A DNA stretch of 64,000 bases from Serilophus lunatus (lineage: Eukaryota > Chordata > Aves > Passeriformes > Eurylaimidae). A program made the translations under genes and the position numbers. The notes beneath the pieces were generated by a model. That model saw only the letters and a program-made list of their open reading frames with translations, was not told the origin of the DNA and did not search any database. Below are positions 27,612-42,200 of this stretch, one piece after another. The stretch spans positions 124,001-188,000 of the forward strand of contig VXBA01003293.1 in NCBI GenBank assembly GCA_013399895.1. The letters are read 5' to 3'. The stretch's first letter is position 1. Every line of letters begins with the position of its first letter.

Positions 27612-30446
27612 GACTTGGAATACTTATGTTACTTCCACACTTACAAAATTATTCATCAAGCATAATTTGGTACATTTATTAACAGATTTATATAGAATAA
27701 AACTGCTTGGTTTTCCCTGAGAAAGCATTCAACACCAGCAGATTCTTTGGCTCTCAGCAGCTCAGACATCCAAGCCCCTTCCTTAGGGCTTATTTCTTCC
27801 TGCTGGATGGGAACTAGAACATCCAAACCCACCATCCCAGCACCACAAGCGGCCACAAACCGTGTGTCTTTTCAAGGTATTTCATCTGTTGTCTTTGACA
27901 CTGAGTAGTTACCACCAATTATCAGAATTATCCAGGACAGCCAAGTGAGCACTCACTCTGATGAGGGAAATGAGTGTGTATCTCACAGATAAAACCAGAA
28001 TCTCTGCAACTTTAGGTTGATGTTTTCACATTTAATGTTCTTGGGCTATAACCTTAAGAAAATCTTAGCTGTTGTTGCAAAAGAAGATTTTATGAAATCT
28101 GACATTAATACCAACTGAAAGATCCAGTTTCAGCCTTGGACTAGTACCTCATGTTCCCATCCTGCTAAATGAACATAAACGGTTTGGGTTCCTGTCAAGA
28201 TCTGTTTCTATCAAGGTATGACAAAAAATCAAAAGGATACCATTTGGATTTTACATATGCACACGCTATGCTTAACTAACAATAAATTTTGGCTGCAAAA
28301 CATAATTTTATATATGAATTAGGCTGCCCATACTCCCCTCAAAAAATAAAATCCCACAGATAATCCTGAGCCCCCTGTAGTTTATCCTGCCTATTTGGGG
28401 AAGCTTTGGAGATCAAAAAAAGCAAACAGCTCAAATGGTATGACATCCAGGGGCAGGATGATTAATCTGAGGCCACTCACTCATGAATAGGTGGTATTTG
28501 GGTATTCTGTAATGGATGGTTCTTCTGGGACTGCACTTCAATAGGATGTGAAGCTCTGAACAATCCCATCTACAGTGAAACACTGTCTCAGACCTCTTCC
28601 ATTGTTATCCTGCACTCTAATTAGAGTAGGACAAACACTTCTGATTATATTCTGTCCTAGTTATTTACAACCTGTTATCTCTTACTCACCCCACCAATCT
28701 AGTGTCCTTCAGTAAATACTGCCTTGTCTTCTCTTACAAGCCTCTTAGGCCTCATCTCTTGAATGCTACTAAAAATAATCATTACTTAACAAACATTAAA
28801 AATTTAACGTCCCAACAAATTATGAAACATGCAAAGGTAATAAGAATCACCATTTAAGTACATGATAATAAGAAAAGATTTGCATAACACTTACTTACAG
28901 ACTCCTATTTTTGCTACGTACAGTGAAAAAAAGGAGAAATTAAAGGAGGAGAAAAATTTATATATGAGAAAGATCTTAAAATTCAAGTTTTAAAAATTAA
29001 GTATAGAGCAATATAGATGTATATTTCTTTAATAAAAATCTTGGGGGTTTTTTGGCTATGAAAAGAACTGTTCTGCAACTGCCACCTTTATTTTAGACTA
29101 GCAACAGTCAGAACCACCTACATTTTAAATTTGCTTTTATTGCCATAGAAACGAATGTTTGCTTTAACTAAAAAGGAAGTCTTCTGGCTCAATCATCTAC
29201 TTTCTATATCATACACTACAGAAGACATAATTTATTCACTTACATATTCACACTTGCATACTCTTAAGTGAGCTACATCCACCTCAGCTACTATGAAAAA
29301 TCACATGCAGTTTGTGTTACATAAGATATTGATACAACACTTAAATTTAAATGAAATGACTGCATTCTAGTCTATATAAACACAAAAGAACAGTATTACT
29401 ATACAACTATTTACACTCTTAATCCAATTTCAAGTATGCTTTTGCTGACTTTTGCTTCCTTAGTAATGTTTATAGCAGTCATGCACCATTTTATTAAATA
29501 ATTGTAATTAAACTTTTCCATGTTCAGTAAGTGATGGGGACCAGCTCAAAACACACATAGAAAAAAACAATGGTATTTTTGTTCTCTTTAGCCATTGGCC
29601 CCAAGAAGAATACACATAAAAAACCCTAAAGATGTTCAGTGCTGATAAAAAGCCAAATATATTCATGCAGTTCTAGCACCAGAAGAAAGATCTACTCTAT
29701 TTCTGTAAAGCACTAAAGTACTGTTCTACAAGGCAAAGAATTGTCTGGAAGTCCTCACAGCCACAAGGAATTGGGCCCATGGACACCTCATGATCACCAA
29801 AGGGTTCCCACCAGTCCTTGCCCATCACTGCAGACCAGCCAAAAGAAAAGGGTTACTATGTGTTATGGAAAAGATGCTTGTTTTGTAATCTAGAATAAAA
29901 ATAATGGGAAAAGGAGTCACTTCACTAGAAAAGGCAGAATAAGCACTCAGGATGTTCAATTAAACACATTTAAGCAGTTACAAGCAACACAGCAACTTGA
30001 ACTCTTGGCAGTTTTTTAGTAACTCTATAAGCTCCTTGCAACGAAAGTGGGGGAAAATAACAATATGTTAGGCTTACAAATAATAATTTTTGCCCAAAAC
30101 CAACTCTTTAAGGGAGGAATTGGATGCTCACTATCTATGGCAGGGAAAAAGAGAAAATTTTCAACCCCCCCAACATTTAGTTACAGAACAATTCTAAATA
30201 TAAGTCACAATATTGGAGGAAAAAAAAAATTTCTTATCCATAAATCATCACAGCTGCATTGCAAGGTAACTTACTTTGACTAGATAACAACATTTTCCAT
30301 ATGACTTTTGGTAAATATTTGAATGTCCGTAGACACTGAACTATATTGGCTTAGAAAACATTATTTCTTATTCAACAGAAATACTCATTTGCAGAATCAC
30401 AGTAAAAAAAGTTCTAAACCATCATTAACCATAAATGCAGTATTTA

Positions 30447-30516
30447 CACAGAATCACAGAATATACTGAGTTAGGAGGGACCCACAAGGATCTTTGAGTA
30501 CTTTGACTCTTCACAG
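30447..30516 (-). mobile_element. Short CR1 LINE 3' tail
   Basis: CACAGAATCACAGAATATAC with GAGTTAGGAGGGACCCACAA and GGATCTTTGAGT is the reverse complement of the CR1 tail that ends GATCCTTGTGGGTCCCTTCC. It is the same subfamily as the copy at 54010-54748. Only about 70 bp remain. It lies in the sense orientation of SLC2A13. Confidence 0.82.
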
Positions 30517-33500
30517 AAAAAAACATACACAAAACAACCACTACAGCAACAGTAAATTCTGTCCTCATATGAAAAAGACATTTAACGGAAAGTCTTCCTG
30601 AAGTGGAAAAATCCCCTCTTCCTGAGGGGGGAAAGAAATGCTGAAAATAACAAATGGCTTTTCGTGAAGGAATTGTTGATGGTAGTTTTTTAATTTGTTG
30701 GAGGGAACTTGGCTTGAGGGTTTTCAGCAATAGGGAAACCTGAAAACAGGGGAAGAAAGGGACTAATCTTTTAAAATTTTCTTGTTTTGTTAATTAAGCT
30801 AATCAGAGCTTACTTTATACAGGTATTTCCAGAATGTGATTGAAATACTGTTTAATATTTGTGAAAGCCACAATTTCTAAAGAGTTTACAGTAAAAATTT
30901 CAAGCTTGCAATGCATTTACTGCTTCACATAGAAAATTCCAAAGCACTTAAACACTCCCAAAACAAACAAGTCTAAAGAAACTGCAGTTTTCCCCAACAA
31001 CTCACAAGAAGAAAGGAAGTCTAAATTAATTATAAAAATTATTCATTGTGAATTATTCATGCAGCATTAGTTATCTCACACACACAAACTAACACTTCAA
31101 AACCATATAAATGCCCTCTATACTCTACATGAACAGTTTCCAGGAGACCAGTAGTATTTTAGAACAGTGTAAAAGATTTCCTAGAGAGTACTTCACTTCC
31201 ACAAACTCCACAAGAAAAAAGCAGACTCACAGACACGTTCATTCAGTTGACAGCAAGAAAAGGAGGTGCTCACCCTTCCTGTTCTGCAGTGAAATAACAC
31301 AGGGTGGAAGCTCTTTCCTGGGATTTGGCTCTATAGGAAGACTAACATACTACTACATAGTTACTGTGCACCACAATGGTTTAGGGGATACTATTAAAAA
31401 TAAAACAGAATACCCAAGCCCACAACTAAAAAGCGAAGCAGAATTCTAACTTTCTCCTGTCCAAAAAATTGTAAATGAAACACAATTCTGAACTAGTTCA
31501 CCAATCATATAAACTAGAGTCAAACAGAATTAATGTAAAGAAATCATCTGCTTCTTATCTCCTGGATAAAAGCACTAGACCTAAATACATATTGTAGTCA
31601 AATGATCAACATGGAAGCACTACAGCATTTTTCATTTATTTTAAAAAGGAAGAAATCCCAATAACTTTTTTTCTCAACATAGGGAAAGCTCCAGACATTT
31701 GTGTACAGGAGCATGGATAACTTGGGAGTCATGGCAGCAGGATACTCAGCAACAAACTACGTTAACATTCTTTGGAGCTTTTTCCAAATCCATCCTAAGT
31801 CAAACAAAACACAATCCACACATGGCAGCATGCTAATTATGATAGATGTCACATTAGTTGACAAGATTTACTGAAATGTTCAGTGTGTGAATACTTAAGA
31901 TTAACTATCAGGTAATGTGCAAGGACAGCTGCTTATTCTGAATCAAACCCTTCAGGTTTGCTAGAAGAACAAAGTGTTTGGAAAGGAGAAGAGGTAAAAA
32001 AACACCCCAATGTCGTTGTTTTAAAAGGCAAGAGACAAAGATGAGGATGGACAAAAATTAGGCAGACAGTACCCTCGTGAAGAATATAATAAAGCCCAAT
32101 TTGATTGTAGGAGCAGAATATGGCCTTATGTAAAAGAAATAAGTGCAAACACTGTGTATAACCCTTTTTCCTCTCTATTAACAAAACAGTTTAATTAAAA
32201 CAGGCTGTATAAACACTGTGTTCAACTGACTACAGAATCAAAGAAAAACTACTGCTGTTAAAGAATCATTAATATCTGCCCTTGTGCAAAACCTGTCACA
32301 TAGAAAGCTGCAGAGGAGGAGTCAGCTCTGCACTGATGTGGTGGTTCCTCTTCATTGATGTGGCTCATACAACAATGCAAAACACTAATTAAAAAGCTTT
32401 TTTAATTTTACTGATTATGCTGAAAAGGCTAAAATGGGACCAATAGGTAAAGCTTGCTCAGCTATCTGTCTGCAGCATTTACATATAAATACTGATATCA
32501 AAAACCTTAAATCTGTTTCAGGGTTTCTACTCATCTTCACAAGGACAGAGAGCAAAGAATCTGCAAGATTACCTCCAAATTTTGCCACAGAACCTGCTCT
32601 AAGGGCTAAGTCATAGACTCACATTACTAAGCTTAGCAAAGTTATAATCATACCTCAGCAGTCTATAAAAAAATTTCCCTGTATACCCATTAACATTTTC
32701 ACACAAAACTGTATACTTTGTCTGAATCCCTGTTGCATGAGAACAGGCAGCTGAAGCGGCAGCATTCGGCCTAGAATTGTGTATTCAGTGCAGCTGCTGG
32801 ATCCAGCAGAGACATGATGAAGAGTCAGGCCCTCTGTGTTCTTTTTTTTTAATTTTAATTAACTGAGTTCTTGAATACCATTAGCAGCTCTAGAGGTACC
32901 ATAATTTTATCACTCCTTAAGAATGATATACATAAATAGAACAAGTAGATCCACAATTTCAGATGAGCAACAAAAGTCCCAAAAAGCAACTGCTGCTGTG
33001 AAGGCAGTGTGCCCGTCTCTCGCACAGGAGTACGTAAGAAATTCAAAATTGTTATTTCCCATTTCTAATGCAACCAAGCTACTGTGCTGTTGGCACTGCA
33101 TCCCAAACCCAACCTGCCCTCCAGTACAGTGACTCCAAGGCTCAGAGTCTTGGTTTGGCCTCTTCAGACCAAACAAGCAGGAGCCTGGCGAGCTCACTGG
33201 CAGCAACAAACCCTCACGCCACAATCTGGAAGAGGTTATTACACTGCCAACACTGGCAAGGCTGGCCCATGGCCAGGTGCCTCAAGCCATCTTGAGCCAA
33301 GCTAAACATCAAGCCAAGCTAAATGTTGCAGTTTTCCTTTAGGCAGACATATTCTGATCTTTCATTACTATCCCACAATTAACATTTACCGACACAGGCT
33401 TCTCTCCCCTGGGCTCAGCTTGCTTCCCTGGGCTTCCTTCCCCATGTAAGTTATGGACAGTACACAGGTGTCTCCCATCTCTCACCTTCTCTCCCATTTC

Positions 33501-36500
33501 TATACTGAGTAAGAAATGAGTCATATTACTGTTCATAATATTTTTGCCTCCCAACAATGCAAAAACCACCTCCTTGAGGTCTTTTTTTCTCCTGTTTTTC
33601 ATCTTTTCTGCTTCCTTTACTATTACTCAGGATATGCACATCGATTTTTCTTTTTGTTGACCAAGAGTACTCCCCCTTAGCTCTTCAAGCTCAATTCTGC
33701 CAGGAATCTTTTGTGCATCGCAACATACGCCACACTATTTTTCAGATTTTACCCTGAGTTACTGAGAAGGAACTACTGTAAATGCATAAAGTAAAAAATG
33801 CTGTTTAAAGTTTTTGCAATTATATGAAAGACTTTTAATAACATGCCAAGTTATAAAACTAAGCACTACTTCTAGAAAATCCAAGAAATTTGTTGAGCTT
33901 ATCCTGTTCCAGAACTGACCTGAGGACTGAGAAGTCATGGAAACTTGGGCCAGAAGCCATTACCTTCTAGAAACTCATGTAGTCCAAGTCAGTTGGACTT
34001 GACTAAACTGAAAAACAAGTAGGTTTTTTGTTAAAATAAATACTTTTCTATAAATTTGAAGCCCTGTAACTATCCCTAACAGACAACAAACATGAAACAG
34101 AGATAATTATAATACCTAACAGCCAGCCAAAAGTGTCTAATTGTTGCAGCTCATACTCAGAAAGAAAAATAAACTATTCTAGTTAAAAGCGTGCAGAGGC
34201 AGGGGAGAAGATGGGGAGGAGCATAGGGATTTGTTTGTTTCTCATGCACAAGTTACAAATTCCGATATCCTTGGACATGACTCAAACAAAACATGCTGTC
34301 CTTATTCACAGCCTCCCCTTTAGACAGTTTTTGATTTAGAAGAACTACATTCTCTCATAAAAGGATGACAATATAAAGGATGTCTTACTCTTCCAACACT
34401 TTTTCCACTTTAAAACCTAATTTTTTCACAAGAGATACCTCTTCCCAAACAAAGCGTAAGGAGCACCACATGTTCCGTGGTGCCTCAGTATTGGAGTGCA
34501 ATCCAATATTGCTTCGGGACATGTAGTCCCACAATCAACTTCAGAAGAAGAGCAGCAGTTCTGAACTACCCAAACATCAACAAATTCAGCTTCAATATGT
34601 GAATAACGTCGTTTGGTTCAAAACACAATCATTACACTCAAATTTTTTGTTGAATGGATAAGAGACTGTCTTTTTAATTTTATTTTCCAGACTTGTAGGT
34701 TGAATTTTCTGTAGGCTTCAGAACCTGTGAACTAATATAAAGCTAATAACCCTGTCAGTGGAAAGCAAAGGGTACTTCCAGAAATTTCATAGTGAATCTA
34801 AAGAAAAGAAACAAAACTAAATCAAACTTCTTGTCTTTCAGTGCTTACCTAAAGTTAGAGGAAGTTTTACCAAGTTTTACTTTTCCTGCCCTTTAGGACT
34901 ACCATACACAAAATCAGTCTGGACTTCAGGCAAAGAACTTGTGCCAAGACACACAACTGAATTGTCTAACCAGAAGAATGTGATCTTCAGACAGGCAATT
35001 AACCACCATTTCCAGATAAACACTCATTTTATGTTAGTACATTGAAAACCATAGTGAAAGATTAAGCAATTGGTTTTGGTCATAAGCCACTGAAGCATGA
35101 CTGACTCGAAACACCCTGCCAAGTAAACATGTTAGCAGCAGGATTCTTGAAGTATAAGCAGAGCTCTAAGACACCAGAAGCAAACTATTATTTTTAAAAT
35201 ATAGCAGTCACATTGCTGTATAAGGCCAGAAAAGTAATGCTTTTTATGACATTGTATTTCTCAAAGGTCATATTTGCAAGAGTAAGTCAGCCTTTTCAAA
35301 AACCCTAAGGATGAAAGAGAACTAAAAATGTTCTCATCCGTCTTTATCAATTGTTTTATACAGTAATTCATACTTTCAATACTTCTTGCCAAATTTTGTA
35401 GAAAGCTTTGTTATTTGATCATACATGGAATTTAGCTAGTTCTCAAGATCTCCGTGTTTTATTTGCTTGCATTGTATGGAGTGTTGTATAGGAGTGTTTT
35501 TTTAAATGAGTTAAATTCCAACGGCGACATGTACAGGAAGAATTTTTATTCTTAAGGGAATAGACAAAGTAATACTTCTGTATGTACAATGCTTAAAATA
35601 CAGGAATGAAACTAAGACATTACTTTCAAGTACCTCTTGCGTTGGCCATGCATCCCACAAAATCTAGAGCCAAAACCACCTGGAACTGAGCCTGGCATTT
35701 GGTTTGCCATGAGCAAGGATTTCAGGCTGACATGACTACCAACCGTACTGGATTTGGGGATTTCTTCAACAAATCCTTAACCTCCTTTGTTCCCTTCTGC
35801 CCTGACGTTGTCCATGTAATTTCATGGTTAAAGGTAACGAAAGTCACTTACCAAAAAAGAAGAATTAACTTCAAGAATTCAAGATGTATTTCAGTGCTTG
35901 GAAATGGAATTATTCAGAGATATGCACAGTCCTACCAGAACATCACAGTATTACCAAGTTTCATTAAATAAGATTCCTGCTGATGTCCAACAATAATAAG
36001 CATGTCTATCTCTTTTTCAACAGCGAGCATGTTGGGCAATGGCCTTAGGATAAAAAGGACTCCCAGAGGCAAAGGGAGAATAATGATTAAGAATGAAAAC
36101 ACTTCAAGCTTTTAGTATCTCCTTAGAAACATGTATATCAAATGGTTCCAGCCAAAGCCACAGCCAGGAATATTAACAAGCTAAAATATTACTTAAGAAG
36201 AAAAAGAGTAAGAAATACAAATATACTGGAATCAGGAAGGACTGAGGGTCCACGCCTCCTGCCTAATAATATCATATTTTAACTGACAGTTAATTAGACA
36301 AAATTATGCGCTGAAACACAACAGCAGTGAGGTGGTTCTACCTTCATATGACAACACATTTACCTCCAACAGGGAAATACAAAATATAAAAGAGGAGACT
36401 GACTCACCTATTCAATAGAAAATACGGCAAAAACAGTAAAGTAAGTCAAGCCTACAGGAGTAAAGAGTGGCATGGGTACATTTTTCTTGGTGTCACAAAA

Positions 36501-37427
36501 AAAAGCCTGGCTATCAAAAAAAAATTCATTAAAATAAGGAAAGCACAGGAAAATGTCTATTCTAGAAGCAGTGCCTATTACATAACATTCTGGTACAGGC
36601 ACAGGTTAAACAGTATTGCACTGTAATGATCAATTTTACAAGTGGCTCAGTGAATTTCATAGAAGCAGCATGGTACCATGGCACCACTGAGCCCCAGCAG
36701 TTTTACACAGCCAGAATTAATAAGCATAATGCGTGCAAAGAAGACATCTTCATGATCAGAAGTTGACACATGTACATGGATAACTACAGATAACAAAAGG
36801 CAAAGGTCCAAGAACATAGCAGATAAGGTCAAGAATCTCAAATCCAATTCACTGGTTAGAGAAATGTGGGATAAATAGAGTTGGAGGAGATTACACTGCT
36901 CTCCTAGTGTAATTACCGTTCATAGTTGCACATCCTTGATCTACACAAAAATAAATGTCTGGTCTTAATGCAAATGATGTTCACTTCATCAAGATGCTAA
37001 GTTAGTAATATATTCATCACTACTGATTTCATGTGAAATATCATTCATCCTGGAACATCAGAGCTCAGCACTGCTCCATGGAGGGATGTAAGGAACAGCC
37101 ATGCAGTTTGAAGATGCTTTTACCCAGAAAGACAGTTCAAACTGATACTTTTCTATGATTAATGATCAATTTAAAATGTCTCCATTGGATGCTACAATGG
37201 TATCTTTCCAGTCAGAATGACCACTATACTGGCAGACAGTAAAAATTCTACAAAAAGTATGCTAGACAGCTTTATTTTTATGCACAAACCACCACATAAA
37301 TTCACTCTCAAGTACTTGCTCTAGAATTAACATTACAAATCCCACCTTTTAACTCAACTTTGGAGCACAAGTTGCACCTTCTATGCACACGGCCTGACAA
37401 ATTTAGTGGCCTTCTATGATGGTGTTA
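30517..37427. other. Intronic stretch without recognised gene
   Basis: This is mostly AT-rich. GC-richer patches at 33000-33300 and 35640-35830 carry open frames below 105 codons with no recognisable domain. No repeat family was recognised. Confidence 0.5.
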
Positions 37428-37796
37428 CTGTGGTGGATGAGGAAGGGCAACAGAAGTCATCTACCTGGACTGGTGGAAAGATTTGACACTGTCCTACACA
37501 ACATCTAAACTAGAGAGATGTGGATTTGATTGATGGACCTCTTGTTGGATAAAAAATTGGCTGGATGGTCGCCCTCAAAGAGTTGTGGTCAATGGCTCAA
37601 TGTCCAAATGAAATGACAAATGGCAATCCTCAGGGGTCAGTACTGGGATCCCTTTGTCAGTGATATGGACAGTGGGATAGAGTGCATCCTCAGCAAGTCT
37701 GCTGTGGGATCTTGACAGCCCTGAGAGATGGGTCTGTGTGAACCTCACAAAGTTCAAAATGCCAAGTGTAAAGTCCTGAATTTGGGTCTGGGCAAC
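37428..37796 (+). mobile_element. CR1 LINE, reverse-transcriptase part (left half of an interrupted copy)
   Basis: The sequence follows the coding region of CR1 ORF2 reverse transcriptase. GTCATCTACCTGGACTGGTG corresponds to the VIYLDF motif, then comes TTTGACACTGTCCTACACAA (FDTVSHN), TTGGCTGGATGGTCGCCCTC (NWLDGR), CAGGGGTCAGTACTGGGATC (QGSVLG) and a decayed region after it. The FADD catalytic box is not recognisable, and stops and deletions make it non-functional. It ends at GGTCTGGGCAAC, where a foreign segment begins, and the same CR1 resumes at 38570. Confidence 0.9.
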
Positions 37797-38564
37797 TGTG
37801 GCAGCATATTTTTCCCCTAGAATGTGACAAAGAAAATGACCTACCTGCAAATGCATCAGTGGTGGGCTGAGAGGGGCCTCAGGTCAGGCCAGGAGAAGCT
37901 GAAACCAGTCTGGCTTCAACCCTGAATTAACATCCTGATGATGAGGCAACCACTGGAGTCAGGTGACTGACAGTCAATAATTTTAAACTATAAAAGTTCA
38001 GTCCCCTTTCATACAGTCAGGTTCTTCTAACATGACCCTTCTTGGGGTGTATGCGTGGAGATTCCTCTCTTGGGTAGGGATGCTCCTCAAGGATATTCTT
38101 CAAGACTGAGAGAAAGATCTCCCCATGAGCATTGGTATGGGTGAGCTACATCAAATCTCTATTTAATAATTATGTCTTTATTGCTAGCTTTAATATAATT
38201 ACTTCAGTAATTGCTTTAATAGAGTGTACTATCCTATCCTACCAGTAGTTTTAGCAATTATACTGTGTAGTAAAAAATACTGATTAAGGTCTTTTGTCTG
38301 ATCATTTCCAACAATAAATAAATAATTTTATATAAATATTCTCAGTTTGCTATCATTAAAACCTGTGGGACAAAAGTGGTTCAATCACAGCTCTATAATT
38401 CCTTAAACTGAAACTACTGACAAAATCTGAAGCTAAAGGTGGCTCCAGCTGCATCCAGATGAGAAGGAATTTAGAAAGCAAGGGAATTCTTTCTGTGCCT
38501 CATGACTCAATGCCAGAGCTTCTTTAATAAGTTTTGTCAAAGCCTTCCACTCTCATTCATGATA
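37797..38564 (+). mobile_element. Probable solo LTR inserted into a CR1 copy
   Basis: This 768-bp segment interrupts one CR1 element. It is flanked by a probable 5-bp target duplication: GCAAC at 37792-37796 and GCAAT at 38565-38569 (one mismatch). It starts TGTGGCAGC, has a TATA box TATAAAAG at 37989-37996 and a polyadenylation signal AATAAA at 38313-38318. This is LTR architecture, and a 5-bp duplication fits ERVL- or ERV1-type elements. The right end reads GATA rather than the canonical CA, so the end may be mutated or off by a few bases. It carries no coding sequence. The family is unassigned. Confidence 0.62.
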
Positions 38565-39293
38565 GCAATCTTAAGCACAAATACAGGTTGGCTGGAGAAT
38601 GGACTGGAAGAAGCCCAGAGGAGAAGGACTTGGGGGTACTTGTGGACTAAAAGCTGGACACAAGCCAACAGTGCATTCTTGCAGCCCAGAAAGCCAAAGG
38701 TATCCTGGGCTGCATCAAAAGAGATCTGACCAGCAGGTCAAGGGGGGTGACTCTCTCAGCTCTGCTCTTGTGAAACCCCAACTGGAGTACTGCATCCAGC
38801 TCTGGGGCTCACAGCACAAGAAAGGTGTGGATGTGTTAGAATGAGTCCAGAGAAGGGCCACCAAGTTTATCACATGGCTGGAGCACCTCTCCAGACTGAG
38901 AGAGAGGCTGTTCAGCTTGGAGAAGAGAAGGCTCTGGAGACACTTTAGAGCAGCCTTCCAGTATGTAAAGGGGTCTACAAGAGAGCTGGAGAGGGACTTT
39001 TTACAAGGCTATGAAGGGACACGATAGAGGGGAATGGTCTTATACTGAAGGAGAGTAGGTTTAGATTAGATATTAGGAAGAAAGTCTTCACTCTGAGGGT
39101 GATGAAGGACCAAATATGTTGCTCAGAGAGGTTGTGGATGCCTTATCCCTGGTGGCCTTCAAGACCAGGCTGGATGGGGCTCTGAGTAACCTAGTGCAGT
39201 ATAATGTTGCCTGACCTTGGCAGGACGGTTGGAACTAGATGATCTTTTAGGTCCCTTCCAGTTCTAACCATTCTATGATTCTCAGATTCTGTG
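38565..39293 (+). mobile_element. CR1 LINE, 3' part (right half of an interrupted copy)
   Basis: CR1 resumes at AAGCACAAATACAGG and continues through GAGGAGAAGGACTTGGGGGT, TATCCTGGGCTGCATCAAAA, GAGTACTGCATCCAGCTCTG, CTGGAGCACCTCTCCAGACT, GAGAGGGACTTTTTACAAGG, GCTGGATGGGGCTCTGAGTA and TTTTAGGTCCCTTCCAGTTC. It ends in ACCATTCTATGATTCTCAG and ATTCTGTG. It joins in order with the left half at 37428-37796. It is one of the best preserved CR1 copies here and lies antisense to SLC2A13. Confidence 0.95.
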
Positions 39294-42200
39294 TATTAAG
39301 TGTATTCTGCATATTAAGCCCCTGTGCCAGTGCTAACCTGCATTGCTATGATTTGATTGCCTGTTTTTAACTAAGGTGCAGTACAGAACCCCAGCCTTAA
39401 GTGTACTAAAAATTACAATTAAGCAGCAGTGTGAGTCAGACATGTTTTTCTAGGAGGAACTGTACTTGAATGCTTTCCTGACAATGTCTTTGATCCTTCC
39501 CTCAGCTGCAAACACTTTCTGACCATTTTCTCCCATAACGATTCAGAGCCTAAGACAATCACTGGAGAATCTGTGAGATCCACAGCATATCTGAAGTGCA
39601 GGTTCACTTTGCACCTATAAACTACTCTTTCCACAACTCTCAGAGAGCATTCTTTTTTTAAAATGTTCTTCATTAGTCTTTCTATCCTTGATTTTCCTGT
39701 CCCCAGCTTGCTTTTGCACTACAGCCTCACCACCTGAGAGGGGAATGAAGTTAACAGATGATGACTAGTTGGACTTGACTAAAATTTGACTTGTCTTGCA
39801 ATGTAGCTGCAGAACGCAATACCCTCCCCTTCGCTTCTCAAAATGCAAGGTTACAAAAGCAAAAGTCACACTGTGAGTACAGAATAGAGCACGCAGAAGC
39901 AGTATCCATGACTGCCAGAAAAAATGTCATTTGCATAACCAGTCATGGGAAACTGTTTGCCAAAAAGACATTATTTTCCTGATACCAATCTGAAAATGCT
40001 AAAATATAAGCTGCTAAGCAGCATCAGCAGCACTGCTTTGACTGAATGGACTGGAAAGGATAAAGCAATGCAAATCACTCACTTAACAGGTATCCCACCC
40101 TGGGTACAAAAGGCTTCTGAAGCAAAAGTTTGTTGCTGAAGGCATTTTTGTTATTTTGAAGACAGAAGCTACTTGATGACCATGTGAAAAATGCACATGG
40201 TTTTATGACACACATTAAACCCAAACTTCAGGTAGCTTAAACAGCACAGATGAAGTTTCCCCATGATTCATTCTTCCGTGACAAGAATAGTTAATGAAAC
40301 AGTTACAAAAGCCATTACAGTTTTTTAGTGTGGGACTGGAGAATATGTTATGGTTACATTCCGTTACTCTCTTGCAGAGAAGGAGTCAAATACAAGCTTA
40401 GGTTCACTTAGAAAGCAATGCCCTAAGGAACTGGCAAAGATGCTTGTGTATCAATCAATGAAGAAGAACATCTGTTCTTTTTCAAGAAAGAAGAAGTCAT
40501 GAAAGGAAAAGGCGTTTCTATCTAAAAGTCAGATTATTTTCAGTCTGCAAAGTCATCTTTCCTTGAATGTCACATACACACGCTGTCAGCTTAGGGTCAT
40601 TAAAGTTTTTTGTGAAACAATGTCTAACAGGAATTACTATGTGTATACATACATATATGTATATATATAGTCATTTGTCATTACTATTAACTAGTCTTTA
40701 AAACATTGTCTGCCACAAATAAGAGAAATTAATTTAAAATATATTACAAAAATATATATATAAAAATCCCAAACAAAAAAAACCCCCTGTAACTAAAATA
40801 CCCACAGCAAAATGAAAAGTCTTTGCAGAAGTTCACATTTAAGTTGTCAATACCTGAAAACCTGGCAATAAAACCATGAGCAGCAAGTTGCTTTTGCACT
40901 ACACATACAAAACTCAATACTGAGGATCTGCACAACTCCTCAAGAAATGAAAGCAATTGCAATTTAACACTGCTTGAAAATACCATCCATAAGACACAGA
41001 AAGGTAAGAAACATAATGTATGTCTTGATGCTGGCACAAAACATACCTCTTTACAACAATGAAGAACTTGGGTTAAAGATGAAGTGCAATTACAATCAAG
41101 TTATAATCAAAACCAAGAGTGACCATAGCTATCTAATGCCTGTCTGCTAAGCATCTATATCAAATAGGACAGCATAAACTTAAAACTACCCTCATGGTTT
41201 TAATTCCCTTGGGTGATAACTCTGAAGCTGTCAATTATCTGAGAGGAAAACAATGATTCTCTGTAATGAAGCTTTTTTCCTAAGAATGTGCTTTATTTAA
41301 CTAAACTCCAGAAACAAAGTAAGTTAATGGAGGAGTATGCAGGGCAAACCAAAAGACCTGCACACATAAGAAAATAACCTTGCAATTAGTGTGCCAGTCC
41401 AAATTAAAAATGTATGAAGGACTGATACAACAACTGAGTCCTACTACTAACACCACATTTGGTTTAAAATTGTGAAAAAAAATCATGATGAAAGATTTAG
41501 AGAAAGAATCAAGGCCATACCTTATAGTTCAGTGATGGGAAATAAGGGACTGCATGGGACAAACACCTGTTCCTTTCATTTCTATAGAACATTAAAAGCT
41601 TGACATCAAGTGGCTTTCCACAGAATTGAACAGCCCAATTCCTAATTAGGATGAAGAACCTTAGCACAGGACTCTTAAGCTCAAGATTTCTATAAATATC
41701 CACTTTATCACTTTGATTAAATTACCTTCAATGAACTTCATTTCTCACCCCCAGCCCCCAAAAAAGAACTCGGGGAAAAAAAAGAGTATCCAAAGCCCAA
41801 GTTAACACTTTCAGCAGAAAGCAAAGGAATAATATGTGATGTACAGAAAGTCAATGGAATGGTAATCTTGTTTTATAAGTACACACAAGTAAATAATGTT
41901 TTGAGCAAATATGGCACAAGGATTTAAAGGAGTGAAAAAAGGATTTGATTTAGATGCCTTATTGTCTTGGGGGCAGATCAAAAGGATTTTCAGAAGTTGC
42001 TTTTACTGAAAGAGAATCTCTGTATTGAGAGTTTTGTACTTCTTTCCAAAGGCTTCTTGTCTAGAATACTGTTGGCTAAGAAGAGGCCTCTGGGTAATTC
42101 AGACATGTACAATGCCTTCTGACTTGCCTAGTGTCTGTTTGGCCTTTTCCACTGATGACAGAAACCAAACTTTATTTTATTCATTTCCACTCTTTGAGAT

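Larger units (their letters stand above)
16187..30446. other. Long intronic stretch without recognised gene or large repeat
   Basis: This is about 14 kb of AT-rich sequence holding only the short tandem repeats listed separately. Slightly GC-richer patches occur near 20200-20350, 21150-21450 and 24500-24780. None shows a conserved reading frame, an RNA gene or an element I know. Confidence 0.5.

Noticed and set aside
35699..35971. Plus-strand open frame of 90 codons in a slightly GC-richer patch
   Set aside because: I considered an unlisted exon or processed pseudogene, but I recognise no protein and see no matching splice partners.
38502..38844. Two overlapping plus-strand open frames of 75 and 81 codons
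   Set aside because: They are remnants of CR1 ORF2 in a dead element, not a gene.
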